Assembly (NCBI GenBank): GCA_003577005.1
Contig: QEUW01000472.1
Coordinates: forward strand, 1 to 5,562
Length of the DNA stretch: 5,562 nucleotides
DNA from: Chloroflexota bacterium
GTDB lineage: Bacteria; Chloroflexota; Anaerolineae; Caldilineales; Caldilineaceae
Direction: 5' to 3'
Shown here: positions 1 to 5,562 of the stretch, piece by piece
Numbering within the stretch: position 1 is the stretch's first letter
How the letters are laid out: each line of letters begins with the position of its first letter
The notes under the pieces: generated by a model
What the model was told of the DNA's origin: nothing
The model's input: only the letters and a program-made list of their open reading frames with translations
Database searches by the model: none
Position numbers and translations under genes: made by a program

Positions 1-1
1 C

Positions 2-709
2 AGCGAAGGCGAATATCTCCACGATGTAGACGACATCCACGCCAACCTGCGCGAAGTGCGCCGCCGCCGCTATGCCAGCCAGGCCGGCCAGGAGTGGCTG
101 GAATTTCGCAAACGCTATCAGGAAAAGGGCGTTCTAGGTGGCCCGATGCACTATCCAACCCACTCGACCAGTGGCCCCATCAGTGTCATGAATGCACACG
201 CTGTCAAAGTCTGCGCCTGGGGCTATGCCAATCGTACGAACGATCCATACTTTGTGGATGACATGTCGCACTTCAGCAATGAAACGGCCCTCTTCTACAT
301 GAGCAACGGCGCCACCATGCGCATCTGCGAACACCGCGAAATCGGCCACGGTGGCCGCGAGATGTTTCGCGTCTATGGCACCAAAGGCAGCTTTGAACAT
401 GACCGCTGGCATACCCAAAGCGAGAGCATTCCGCTCACGGTGGAAGAGATGCGCGACCCGCTGCCACCAGAAGTGGTCGAGGCCTTCCGCGGCGTCAGCC
501 TCAAGTCGGACTTCTACGGCGGTCACGGTGGATCGCACGCTTACCTGGTACACGAATTTGTCGATGCGATTGCGCACGAGCGCATGCCAGCCATCAACGT
601 CTGGGAAGCAGTGCGCTACATGGCGCCCGGCATCATGGCCCACAAATCGGCCCTGCGCGATGGGGAAATCCTGGATGTGCCCGACTGGGGCGATCCGCCG
701 TCCGGCTAG
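2..709 (+). CDS. Gfo/Idh/MocA family oxidoreductase, C-terminal part (5' truncated by window edge)
   Basis: About 235 residues are open from the first complete codon to the TAG at 707-709. The family uses NAD(P) to oxidise or reduce sugars, inositols or sugar acids in the cytoplasm. The N-terminal Rossmann domain lies before the window, so cofactor motifs and the catalytic EKP-type motif cannot be checked. What remains looks like the C-terminal alpha/beta substrate-binding domain: a HYPTHS segment, the strand-rich stretch SNGATMRICEHREIGHGG followed by FRVYGTKGSFEHDRW, and a final helical part with GGSHAYLVHEFVDAI and AINVWEAVRYMAPGIMAHKSA, the usual end of these enzymes. A GTG at 56 could be taken as a start, but the frame stays open upstream with protein-like sequence and the family is usually 350-430 residues, so it is internal. 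The gene ends 36 nt before the first permease, which suggests co-transcription and a role in catabolism of the imported sugar. The exact substrate cannot be read from the sequence. Confidence 0.88.
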   Translation, partial: SEGEYLHDVDDIHANLREVRRRRYASQAGQEWLEFRKRYQEKGVLGGPMHYPTHSTSGPISVMNAHAVKVCAWGYANRTNDPYFVDDMSHFSNETALFYMSNGATMRICEHREIGHGGREMFRVYGTKGSFEHDRWHTQSESIPLTVEEMRDPLPPEVVEAFRGVSLKSDFYGGHGGSHAYLVHEFVDAIAHERMPAINVWEAVRYMAPGIMAHKSALRDGEILDVPDWGDPPSG

Positions 710-745
710 ACGTGGAGTCACTGTTCACTCGGCGAGGGAGGGGCA

Positions 746-1735
746 ATGAGCACCAGATTGACATCCAAAGCGACCGTATGGCCGGCCGGCGCCGCGGGGG
801 TGGGGAGCCGCCAGCAGACGGAATTTGCCAGATTGTTGCGCCGGATCTGGTACTACCGTTATATCTACCTTTTGATGCTGCCGGGGTTGCTCTACTTTTT
901 GCTCTTCCGCTATGTGCCCATGTGGGGTGTGATCGTTGCCTTCCAGGACTTCCGGCTCTGGCAGGGCGTTTTTGATAGCCCCTGGGTAGGCTTCAAACAC
1001 TTTCAGTTCTTCTTCGAGGGGCCTTATTTCTGGCGGCTGTTTCGCAACACGCTGGTCATCAGCGGCCTCAATCTTCTTATTGTCTTTCCGGCGCCCATCT
1101 TGCTGGCGCTCTTGCTCAACGAGGTGCGCCATACCGTCTATAAGCGGACAATCCAGACCATCAGCTACCTGCCCCACTTTATTTCGTGGGTGGTGGTAGG
1201 GGGGATGCTGATCTACGTCTTTTCGGTGAACGTGGGCTTTGTCGCCAGGCTCATGGCAAGCTGGGGGATGGAGCCGATTCCCGTGTTGGGCAACGCCAAG
1301 TCCTTTCTGCCGCTCGTGGTGGGCAGCGCCATGTGGAAGGGCATCGGCTGGGGCGCTATCATCTATCTGGCCGCCATTGCCGGCGTCAACCCGGAACTCT
1401 ACGAAGCCGCTATCATGGATGGGGCCAACCGCCTGCAACGTGTGCTTTACGTCACGCTGCCGAGCATTGCGCCGGTGATCGTCATCATGTTGATCCTCCA
1501 GATCGGCCAGTTGCTCGATGTGAACTTCTTCCAGTTGTTGATCCTCATGGGGTCGGATGCCAGCCTCTATGAGGTGGGCGATGTCTTTGACACCTGGGTC
1601 TACCGCATGGCCTTCTTCCAGGGGCAGATGAGCCTGGCTACGGCGGTCGGTCTCTTCAAGGGCGTGGTCGGTCTGATCCTGATCTGGGGAGCCAACCGCC
1701 TTGCCAACCGCATCAGCGATTCGGGGTTGTGGTAG
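746..1735 (+). CDS. ABC transporter permease, LplB/polysaccharide type
   Basis: This 329-residue protein is one half of the membrane channel of a carbohydrate ABC importer (binding-protein-dependent transport, MalF-like side). The family signature LPGLLYFLLFRYVPMWGV appears at residues 45-62 in the first membrane segment. Further hydrophobic segments lie near 101-125, 137-160, 186-212, 240-257 and 297-315, giving the expected six. The cytoplasmic EAA loop that docks the ATPase is intact: EAAIMDG at 220-226 and VTLP at 236-239. The C-terminus (YEVGDVFDTWVYRMAFFQGQ, then AVGLFKGVVGLILIWGANRLA and a final GLW) is typical of LplB/YteP-type permeases. The ATG at 746 is preceded by a purine-rich ribosome-binding site at 735-743, with GGAG five bases before the start. 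The gene ends 15 nt before the second permease. In this subfamily the cargo is usually an oligosaccharide or plant polysaccharide fragment, but the substrate here is not determined. Confidence 0.95.
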   Translation: MSTRLTSKATVWPAGAAGVGSRQQTEFARLLRRIWYYRYIYLLMLPGLLYFLLFRYVPMWGVIVAFQDFRLWQGVFDSPWVGFKHFQFFFEGPYFWRLFRNTLVISGLNLLIVFPAPILLALLLNEVRHTVYKRTIQTISYLPHFISWVVVGGMLIYVFSVNVGFVARLMASWGMEPIPVLGNAKSFLPLVVGSAMWKGIGWGAIIYLAAIAGVNPELYEAAIMDGANRLQRVLYVTLPSIAPVIVIMLILQIGQLLDVNFFQLLILMGSDASLYEVGDVFDTWVYRMAFFQGQMSLATAVGLFKGVVGLILIWGANRLANRISDSGLW

Positions 1736-1750
1736 AGAAAGGAAGTCACA

Positions 1751-2665
1751 ATGGTTGCCCGTTCACGCTACAAGATCCGCAGCAGTTGGGGGTCGCGCCT
1801 GTTTGACGTAGCTAACTACACTCTGCTGGCGCTGTTGGGATTGATCACCCTGGGACCGTTTCTGTATCTGGTCTTTGGCTCGCTCACCGACGCCACGACC
1901 TACCGGCTCTCCGGTGTGACCCTCTGGCCGGGCAACTGGACGCTCGACTCCTATCGCATCTTGCTGGGTGGCGCCTCACGCGTCTATCAGGCCATCCGCG
2001 TGACGCTCTTCATCACAGTTGTCGGCACGGTGTTGAGTCTGGCGACAACCGCGGCGCTGGCCTACGGTCTCGCCAAGAAAAAGGCGCCTGGGCGCAACCT
2101 CTTTGTCTTCCTGGTCTTCTTTACGATCCTGTTTAGCGGCGGCATCGTGCCTTTTTATCTCGTCGTCAAGTGGGGCGGCATGATTGACACCCTCTGGTCG
2201 TTGATCATTCCCTTTATGATCAGCGCCTGGTATCTGTTGATCATGATGAAATTCTTTGAGGCTCTGCCCGGCGAACTGGAAGACGCCGGGCGCATCGACG
2301 GCTGCAGCGAACTCGGCATCTTCTGGCGCATTGTCCTGCCGCTTTCCAAACCGGTGCTGGCCACCATCGGCCTTTTCTACGCCGTCGAACGGTGGAACGA
2401 ATGGTTCTGGGCCACCATTTTTCTGACCGATGACAGCTTACTGCCGCTGCAACTGGTCTTGCGCGGCATCCTCAGCCAGATGTTGCACATCACAGACCCC
2501 AACGCTGCGGTCGAGGCGTCGAAGATGCTTGTCACCGAAATGCCGCCGGTAGAAGTGCTGCGCATGGCGGCGATTGTCGTCACTGTGTTACCTATTGCGC
2601 TTGTCTACCCGTTCTTGCAGAAGTACTTCGTCAAAGGCGTGATGATCGGCGCCATCAAGGGCTGA
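1751..2665 (+). CDS. carbohydrate ABC transporter permease, YtcP/LplC type
   Basis: This 304-residue protein is the second half of the channel (MalG-like side) and the partner of the permease just upstream. Membrane segments are visible near residues 22-42, 84-107, 116-137, 148-168, 200-212 and 270-290. The EAA loop is in the right place, with G184, I194 and L196-P197 at the canonical spacing. The usual E-A-A is replaced by D178-A179-G180 (context LEDAGRIDG), a mild departure from the more common EAARIDG of this family. The C-terminus YPFLQKYFVKGVMIGAIKG is the classic end of CUT1-type permeases. The start at 1751 has an AGGAAG ribosome-binding site at 1740-1745, five bases away, just after the stop of the previous gene, so the two are very probably translated from one transcript. 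No ATPase gene follows. The nearby solute-binding protein gene at 2940 is the likely third component. Confidence 0.95.
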   Translation: MVARSRYKIRSSWGSRLFDVANYTLLALLGLITLGPFLYLVFGSLTDATTYRLSGVTLWPGNWTLDSYRILLGGASRVYQAIRVTLFITVVGTVLSLATTAALAYGLAKKKAPGRNLFVFLVFFTILFSGGIVPFYLVVKWGGMIDTLWSLIIPFMISAWYLLIMMKFFEALPGELEDAGRIDGCSELGIFWRIVLPLSKPVLATIGLFYAVERWNEWFWATIFLTDDSLLPLQLVLRGILSQMLHITDPNAAVEASKMLVTEMPPVEVLRMAAIVVTVLPIALVYPFLQKYFVKGVMIGAIKG

Positions 2666-2668
2666 CCG

Positions 2669-2709
2669 CTCCCCGGTCACGCTTATCTCTCCCCGGTCAC
2701 GCTTATCTC
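2669..2709. repeat. perfect 20-bp tandem duplication after the permease stop
   Basis: The 20-base unit ctccccggtcacgcttatct occurs twice head to tail (2669-2688 and 2689-2708) and the period continues for one further base. It begins three bases after the TGA of the second permease. Each unit contains GTCAC, a word that recurs three more times in this intergenic region. Two copies are too few to call a satellite; this may be a simple slippage duplication. Confidence 0.9.
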
Positions 2710-2727
2710 GATGATGGTACGATGGGC

Positions 2728-2748
2728 ACTGACCGGTGATCAGTCACC
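2728..2748. repeat. overlapping short inverted repeats
   Basis: ACTGA (2728-2732) is complementary to TCAGT (2740-2744), and GGTGA (2735-2739) is complementary to TCACC (2744-2748) across a TCAG spacer. The two pairings exclude each other. The region also contains the palindrome TGATCA (2737-2742). It could be an operator-like site or repeat-derived DNA; the arms are only 5 bp, so chance is possible. Confidence 0.4.
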
Positions 2749-2778
2749 AGATATCAGTGTCTCACTTCACTGATCTCT
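2749..2778. repeat. inverted repeat with 11-base arms, possible hairpin or operator
   Basis: The arm AGATATCAGTG (2749-2759) pairs with CACTGATCTCT (2768-2778) at 10 of 11 positions, around an 8-base loop. The one mismatch is T2752 opposite C2775. The stem is not GC-rich and no T-run follows on the + strand, so it is not a convincing intrinsic terminator. A dyad of this size could be a transcription-factor operator for the downstream binding-protein gene, or a transcript-stabilising hairpin at the 3' end of the permease message. Function is inferred only. Confidence 0.55.
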
Positions 2779-2809
2779 GATCACTTGTCACGAACTGTAC
2801 TGACACATG

Positions 2810-2881
2810 AGGTTAGAGAGCTTAACGGGAGGTGCAACGCACTTTTCAAGTGCATCGCACCTGTAGCACCCTATCTAACCT
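2810..2881 (+). promoter_or_regulatory. nested stem-loop in the probable leader of the solute-binding protein gene
   Basis: Three stacked pairings fit inside one another. The outer stem AGGTTAGA (2810-2817) pairs with TCTAACCT (2874-2881), 8 of 8. The middle stem AGGTGC (2830-2835) pairs with GCACCT (2857-2862), 6 of 6. The apical stem GCACTT (2839-2844) pairs with AAGTGC (2848-2853), 6 of 6, around a TTC loop. Between middle and apical stems lies a 3x3 internal loop with a possible central A-T pair. A larger asymmetric loop (2818-2829 and 2863-2873) separates outer from middle stem. The structure ends 58 nt before the ATG at 2940. It could stabilise a highly expressed mRNA, regulate translation or be a dispersed repeat. 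I do not recognise it as a known riboswitch. Confidence 0.55.
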
Positions 2882-2928
2882 GATGGGTCAATACAACTAA
2901 CCACTAGTCACTGGAACCAATACTCAAC

Positions 2929-2936
2929 AAGGAGGT
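2929..2936 (+). promoter_or_regulatory. near-perfect ribosome-binding site of the solute-binding protein gene
   Basis: AAGGAGGT is fully complementary to the anti-Shine-Dalgarno end of 16S rRNA, with its GGAGG core four bases before the ATG at 2940. It is much stronger than the site of the following gene. It fixes the start and fits the high expression usual for binding proteins. Confidence 0.85.
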
Positions 2937-2939
2937 ACC

Positions 2940-4655
2940 ATGCAATCACAACGCACCATCGACCGCCGCAGCTTTTTGAAGGGTGCTGCCGGTCTGGGTG
3001 TAGCCGGGGCGCTGGCGGCATGCTCCCCAGGCGTCGCACCTCAGGCCGCGTCCACCAGCGGGCCGGCGCTCAAGTTTGCCGACAGAGCCTGTGTCTTCCG
3101 CTATATGACAGGCGGCTTTACCCAGGCTGGCCCCGAAGACAACCTGGTCAAGGAGTTGCAGGAAGAGGCGTTGCGCCAGGAATATGGCATCAATGTTGAT
3201 ATCCGCTACGAGTCGGCCAGTTGGGCGGATATTGACGCGCTCATGGAAGTGCGTCTACAAACCCAGGGCACCGACAGCGTGCAGCGCTACGCTGAGGCCG
3301 TGCTCAAGTGGATCGCCACGCCCGGCCTGATCCGTGACATCGACGACGCCGTGAAAGAGTACGGCCAGAATCTCATCCCCGCCTTCCCTGAGGTAGGCTG
3401 GAAGTTCTGGATGCGCGAAGATGAGAAGTACATGGCGATCCCCTCCATGCGCATCACTCCAGCCGATATCGAGTATCTCCATATCCGCCGCGACTGGCTC
3501 GACCAGATCGACCGCGATGTGCCGACGACGCTGGAAGAGCTGGAAGAGGTGCTCGAACTCTTCCGCGAACAGCGGCTCGGCGGCGATGTGACCATCCCGC
3601 TGGCGCTGGAGAACCCTAATTGGACCTTTGCCTCCTTCCTGTGTGGCCCGTGGGTGCCTGAGCCAGAGGAGCAATTGGCAATGATGGCGCGCGGCGAGGC
3701 CATCGACCGGCTCTATGGCTCGGTCATGCGCGAGGAGCGTCTGGATTATATCCAGCGCCTTTATGGCAAGGGTCTGCTCAACCCCGAATGGCCGACCTGG
3801 CAGTACGACCAGGTCTTCGATGCCGCTACATCCGGCATCATTGGCTGTCTGTCGGGTGGGTGGTGGCTGACCAATGATACGCTCCAACGCCAGGTGGAAG
3901 GCGCAGACCCGACGCAAGACTGGGTGCAGATCTTCCCGCCGCTCGGTCTGAAGGACAAGCCGGAGACCGGGCGGATCCAGGCCGGTGGTGCGCTGGAGCG
4001 GGGTTTGGTCGTCACCTCGTGGGCGGAATGCCCCGAAGCCATCGTCGCCCTGGCTGATTGGGAGAATAAGTCATTCGACAACTACTTGATCGCCCGCTAT
4101 GGCATCCCCGACAAGCACTGGAAGTGGGGCGAGGGCGGCTGGATCGAAGACCTGCGCACCGCGCCGCCCAACCGCGAATATTCGGGCATGCGCGCCACGA
4201 CGTGGACGACTGAATGGAGCAACAAGGCCGCGCTGCTCCCGCCGCGGCCCGGCATGGAACCCAAACAACCGGAGATCAATCTGTTGGTGCGCAAGACGCT
4301 CCACACCCGCCAACAAGCACACGTGCCAGAGGAGGGCGAATATCCCGCCATCACCCAGGTGGACCACTGGCTGCCCTATATGTTCAATGAATCCGCCATC
4401 CTCGAAGGCGACATGCAGACCACACGCAACGAGTACTTCACCAAGATCGTCAAGGGTGAACTGGAGGTGGTCGCCGGTTTACAGGAATTCTGGGACAAGT
4501 GGATGGCAGCCGGCGGTGAAGTGCGGCTGCGCGAGGTGACGGAACAGTTCAACCCCTGGATCGAAGCGAATCCGGAATGGAAGGACCCCAAAGCCAGCCT
4601 CTCGCCCGAATCCTGGAACACTGAACGTGTCCTGCCGCCGCGCAAGAACGCATAG
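2940..4655 (+). CDS. extracellular solute-binding lipoprotein of an oligosaccharide ABC transporter (LplA/YtcQ-like)
   Basis: This 571-residue protein is the ligand-capturing component of the transporter, anchored outside the cytoplasmic membrane. The N-terminus carries a twin-arginine motif, DRRSFLKG at residues 8-15, a hydrophobic segment and a lipobox LAAC ending at C28, so export by Tat and lipidation at C28 are predicted. The mature part resembles the long family 1 binding proteins: IRRDWLDQIDRDVPTTLEEL at 182-201 is the characteristic hinge-region motif, and the C-terminal helices NEYFTKIVKGELEVVAGLQEFWDKW (497-521) with a following GGEVRLREVTEQFN match the usual end. The mature chain is rich in Trp and acidic residues, as expected for sugar binding. 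It follows the two permeases on the same strand after a 274-nt gap with repeats and a probable leader structure, so it may be transcribed partly on its own. The ligand is not determinable; B. subtilis relatives handle pectin-derived oligosaccharides. Confidence 0.93.
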   Translation: MQSQRTIDRRSFLKGAAGLGVAGALAACSPGVAPQAASTSGPALKFADRACVFRYMTGGFTQAGPEDNLVKELQEEALRQEYGINVDIRYESASWADIDALMEVRLQTQGTDSVQRYAEAVLKWIATPGLIRDIDDAVKEYGQNLIPAFPEVGWKFWMREDEKYMAIPSMRITPADIEYLHIRRDWLDQIDRDVPTTLEELEEVLELFREQRLGGDVTIPLALENPNWTFASFLCGPWVPEPEEQLAMMARGEAIDRLYGSVMREERLDYIQRLYGKGLLNPEWPTWQYDQVFDAATSGIIGCLSGGWWLTNDTLQRQVEGADPTQDWVQIFPPLGLKDKPETGRIQAGGALERGLVVTSWAECPEAIVALADWENKSFDNYLIARYGIPDKHWKWGEGGWIEDLRTAPPNREYSGMRATTWTTEWSNKAALLPPRPGMEPKQPEINLLVRKTLHTRQQAHVPEEGEYPAITQVDHWLPYMFNESAILEGDMQTTRNEYFTKIVKGELEVVAGLQEFWDKWMAAGGEVRLREVTEQFNPWIEANPEWKDPKASLSPESWNTERVLPPRKNA

Positions 4656-4667
4656 GGACAGACATAC

Positions 4668-4699
4668 AGTAGGGGTGGACACGTGTGCCTGCCCCTACT
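4668..4699. repeat. palindromic hairpin element with AGTAGGGG/CCCCTACT arms
   Basis: AGTAGGGG (4668-4675) is perfectly complementary to CCCCTACT (4692-4699). The 16-base interior holds GG/CC pairs and the perfect 8-base palindrome ACACGTGT (4679-4686). It starts 12 nt after the stop of the binding-protein gene. No T-run follows, so it is not a standard intrinsic terminator. GTAGGGG...CCCCTAC palindromes of about 30 bases resemble dispersed intergenic repeats known from several bacterial genomes, so this may be one copy of such a family. It may also protect the 3' end of the transcript. Confidence 0.6.
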
Positions 4700-4760
4700 A
4701 CCGTTCCGCATCTGGGACACAGGTGGCATCGCAAAATCACCCAAATGTCGTATTGCTAAG

Positions 4761-4811
4761 CCCACGTGGAGATGCTATGCTCAGAGCATCCCCACGTGGG
4801 AACAACTTTTT
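4761..4811 (+). terminator. long hairpin followed by T-run, probable terminator after the binding-protein gene
   Basis: CCCACGTGG-A-GATGCT (4761-4776) pairs with AGCATC-C-CCACGTGGG (4785-4800) at 15 of 16 positions, with an A-C mismatch and an 8-base loop (4777-4784). Five T residues follow at 4807-4811. The six-base AACAAC spacer between stem and T-run is longer than in a textbook terminator, so efficiency is uncertain. It lies 105 nt past the stop codon and 38 nt before the next start. It could instead be a palindromic repeat or a leader hairpin of the downstream gene. Confidence 0.5.
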
Positions 4812-4848
4812 CGGCCTCACCACCCATCCTCAAGACTGAGCAATCACG

Positions 4849-5562
4849 ATGTTGGTACGCTTCCCCATTCGTCGACGAGTATTCGCACTCCTGGCTCTGG
4901 CATGTGGGTTGACAGTGGCTATCGCCCGCTCCGCGCTGGCAGCTGCGGATGCACCACGAGTGCCGCAAGTCGAACAGGCGTTGGCGGCGTTACATGCGGC
5001 CAGCAATGGACAGGCTCTGGTGACCATCCACCCGGCGACTGGCGTCGCCCGCTTTGTGCGTATTCCGCCCGGCGCGGTGCAAGCCGCCACGATAGAAGCT
5101 ACCCTTGCCGAGCAAGCCAACCATTTTCTGGCTGAGTTTGGTGGAGCCTTTGGCCTGCAAGACCCGGACCAAGAACTCCGTTTGTTGGCGGTCAAAACCG
5201 ACCCACTGGGCGCAACCCGTTTTATCTATGAGCAGGTCTACCAGGGCGTTCCTGTCTTTGCTGGTGAACTGCGCATCCATTTTGATGGCACCGGCCAGTT
5301 GGTTGCCGCCAATGGTGTGATCATTCCTGACCTTGCGCTTAATTTGGCACCGAAACTTGCGCCAGACGAGGCCGCTGCCATCGCCCACGGTTCTGTCGCC
5401 ACCCGACAGCCCGACGCACGAGCCGCAGCCACCGGGCAGCTTCAGATGCAGGTGACAGGTCTTGTTGTCTTCCGCACCAATCTTGCCCAGGGGCTGCCGG
5501 GGCAGAATCATCTTGTCTATGAGGTACGGGTGCTGGCTGATCGCGCGGTGCATGAATCTGTC
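4849..5562 (+). CDS. secreted metallopeptidase precursor, N-terminal part with FTP propeptide domain (3' truncated by window edge)
   Basis: The frame is open for 238 codons from the ATG at 4849 to the last base. An in-frame TGA at 4837-4839 means this is the most upstream start; its ribosome-binding site is weak (only TGAG at 4837-4840). The N-terminus is a signal peptide: RRR at residues 8-10, a hydrophobic core at 11-26 and a likely cleavage after ALA or LAAA near 31-33. Residues about 123-156 (TRFIYEQVYQGVPVFAGELR, then HFDGTGQLVAANG) match the fungalysin/thermolysin propeptide (FTP) domain, an intramolecular chaperone and inhibitor of M4 and M36 zinc peptidases. A PepSY-like region follows at about 170-235, ending in LVYEVRVLADRAVHES. 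The catalytic HEXXH domain would lie beyond the window, so the enzyme class is inferred from the propeptide. The gene probably belongs to a separate transcription unit from the transporter. Confidence 0.85.
   Translation, partial: MLVRFPIRRRVFALLALACGLTVAIARSALAAADAPRVPQVEQALAALHAASNGQALVTIHPATGVARFVRIPPGAVQAATIEATLAEQANHFLAEFGGAFGLQDPDQELRLLAVKTDPLGATRFIYEQVYQGVPVFAGELRIHFDGTGQLVAANGVIIPDLALNLAPKLAPDEAAAIAHGSVATRQPDARAAATGQLQMQVTGLVVFRTNLAQGLPGQNHLVYEVRVLADRAVHESV

Noticed and set aside
56..709. GTG at 56 as the true start of the oxidoreductase
   Set aside because: The same frame is open to the window edge with protein-like sequence, and the family needs an N-terminal nucleotide-binding domain that lies upstream.
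725..1438. 237-codon open frame on the - strand opposite the first permease
   Set aside because: Its translation is rich in His, Gln and Pro with no domain, while the + strand encodes a complete permease with six membrane segments and the EAA loop.
2669..2709. CRISPR-like repeat
   Set aside because: The two 20-base copies are directly adjacent with no spacer and there are no further copies.
2785..2817. TTGTCA at 2785-2790 as a -35 box for a sigma-70 promoter of the binding-protein gene
   Set aside because: No acceptable -10 hexamer occurs 16-19 bases downstream; the sequence there is part of the GGTTAGA stem.
2810..2881. Known riboswitch class or T-box
   Set aside because: I see no recognisable conserved core of a known class, no T-box sequence and no following terminator, so only an unassigned structured element can be supported.
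3255..3917. 220-codon open frame on the - strand inside the binding-protein gene
   Set aside because: It is a shadow of GC-rich codons; the + strand frame is an intact 571-residue binding protein with family motifs.
4683..5135. 150-codon + strand open frame overlapping the second intergenic region and the peptidase start
   Set aside because: It begins inside a palindromic hairpin, is read in a different frame from the FTP-domain protein and has no recognisable features.
4990..5553. 187-codon open frame on the - strand
   Set aside because: It lies opposite the peptidase precursor, whose + strand translation shows a signal peptide and a clear FTP domain. The - strand translation shows no recognisable domain.

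Overview
The window reads as a carbohydrate-uptake locus from a moderately GC-rich bacterium. All recognisable genes lie on the + strand. The family mix suggests a Chloroflexota-type organism (Anaerolineae or Caldilineae-like): an LplB/YtcP-type permease pair, a Tat-dependent solute-binding lipoprotein, a sugar-type Gfo/Idh/MocA oxidoreductase and an FTP-domain secreted metallopeptidase. This placement is an inference from gene families and style; nothing in the window is a decisive taxonomic marker.

Layout: (1) 2-709 is the C-terminal part of a Gfo/Idh/MocA oxidoreductase whose start lies before the window. (2) 746-1735 and 1751-2665 are two ABC-transporter permeases of the polysaccharide/oligosaccharide (LplB and YtcP/LplC) type. 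They are separated by 15 nt and follow the oxidoreductase by 36 nt, so the three probably form one operon. (3) 2666-2939 is a 274-nt gap with a perfect 20-bp tandem duplication, a cluster of short inverted repeats, and a nested stem-loop that probably sits in the leader of the next gene. (4) 2940-4655 is the solute-binding lipoprotein, with a twin-arginine motif and a lipobox. (5) 4656-4848 is a 193-nt gap with two strong palindromic hairpins; the second is followed by a T-run and may be a terminator. (6) 4849 to the window end is the N-terminal part of a secreted zinc-metallopeptidase precursor (signal peptide, FTP propeptide domain). Its catalytic domain would lie beyond the window.

How it fits together: the lipoprotein would capture an oligosaccharide at the outer face of the membrane and pass it to the heterodimeric permease channel. 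The oxidoreductase would act on a sugar or sugar derivative inside the cell. No transporter ATPase is present, as is common for this subfamily, which often uses a shared MsmX/UgpC-type ATPase encoded elsewhere. The peptidase probably belongs to a different transcription unit.

The protein-coding content is ordinary. The less explained material is in the two intergenic regions. I see no evidence for a wholly new system, CRISPR array, tRNA, rRNA or insertion sequence.
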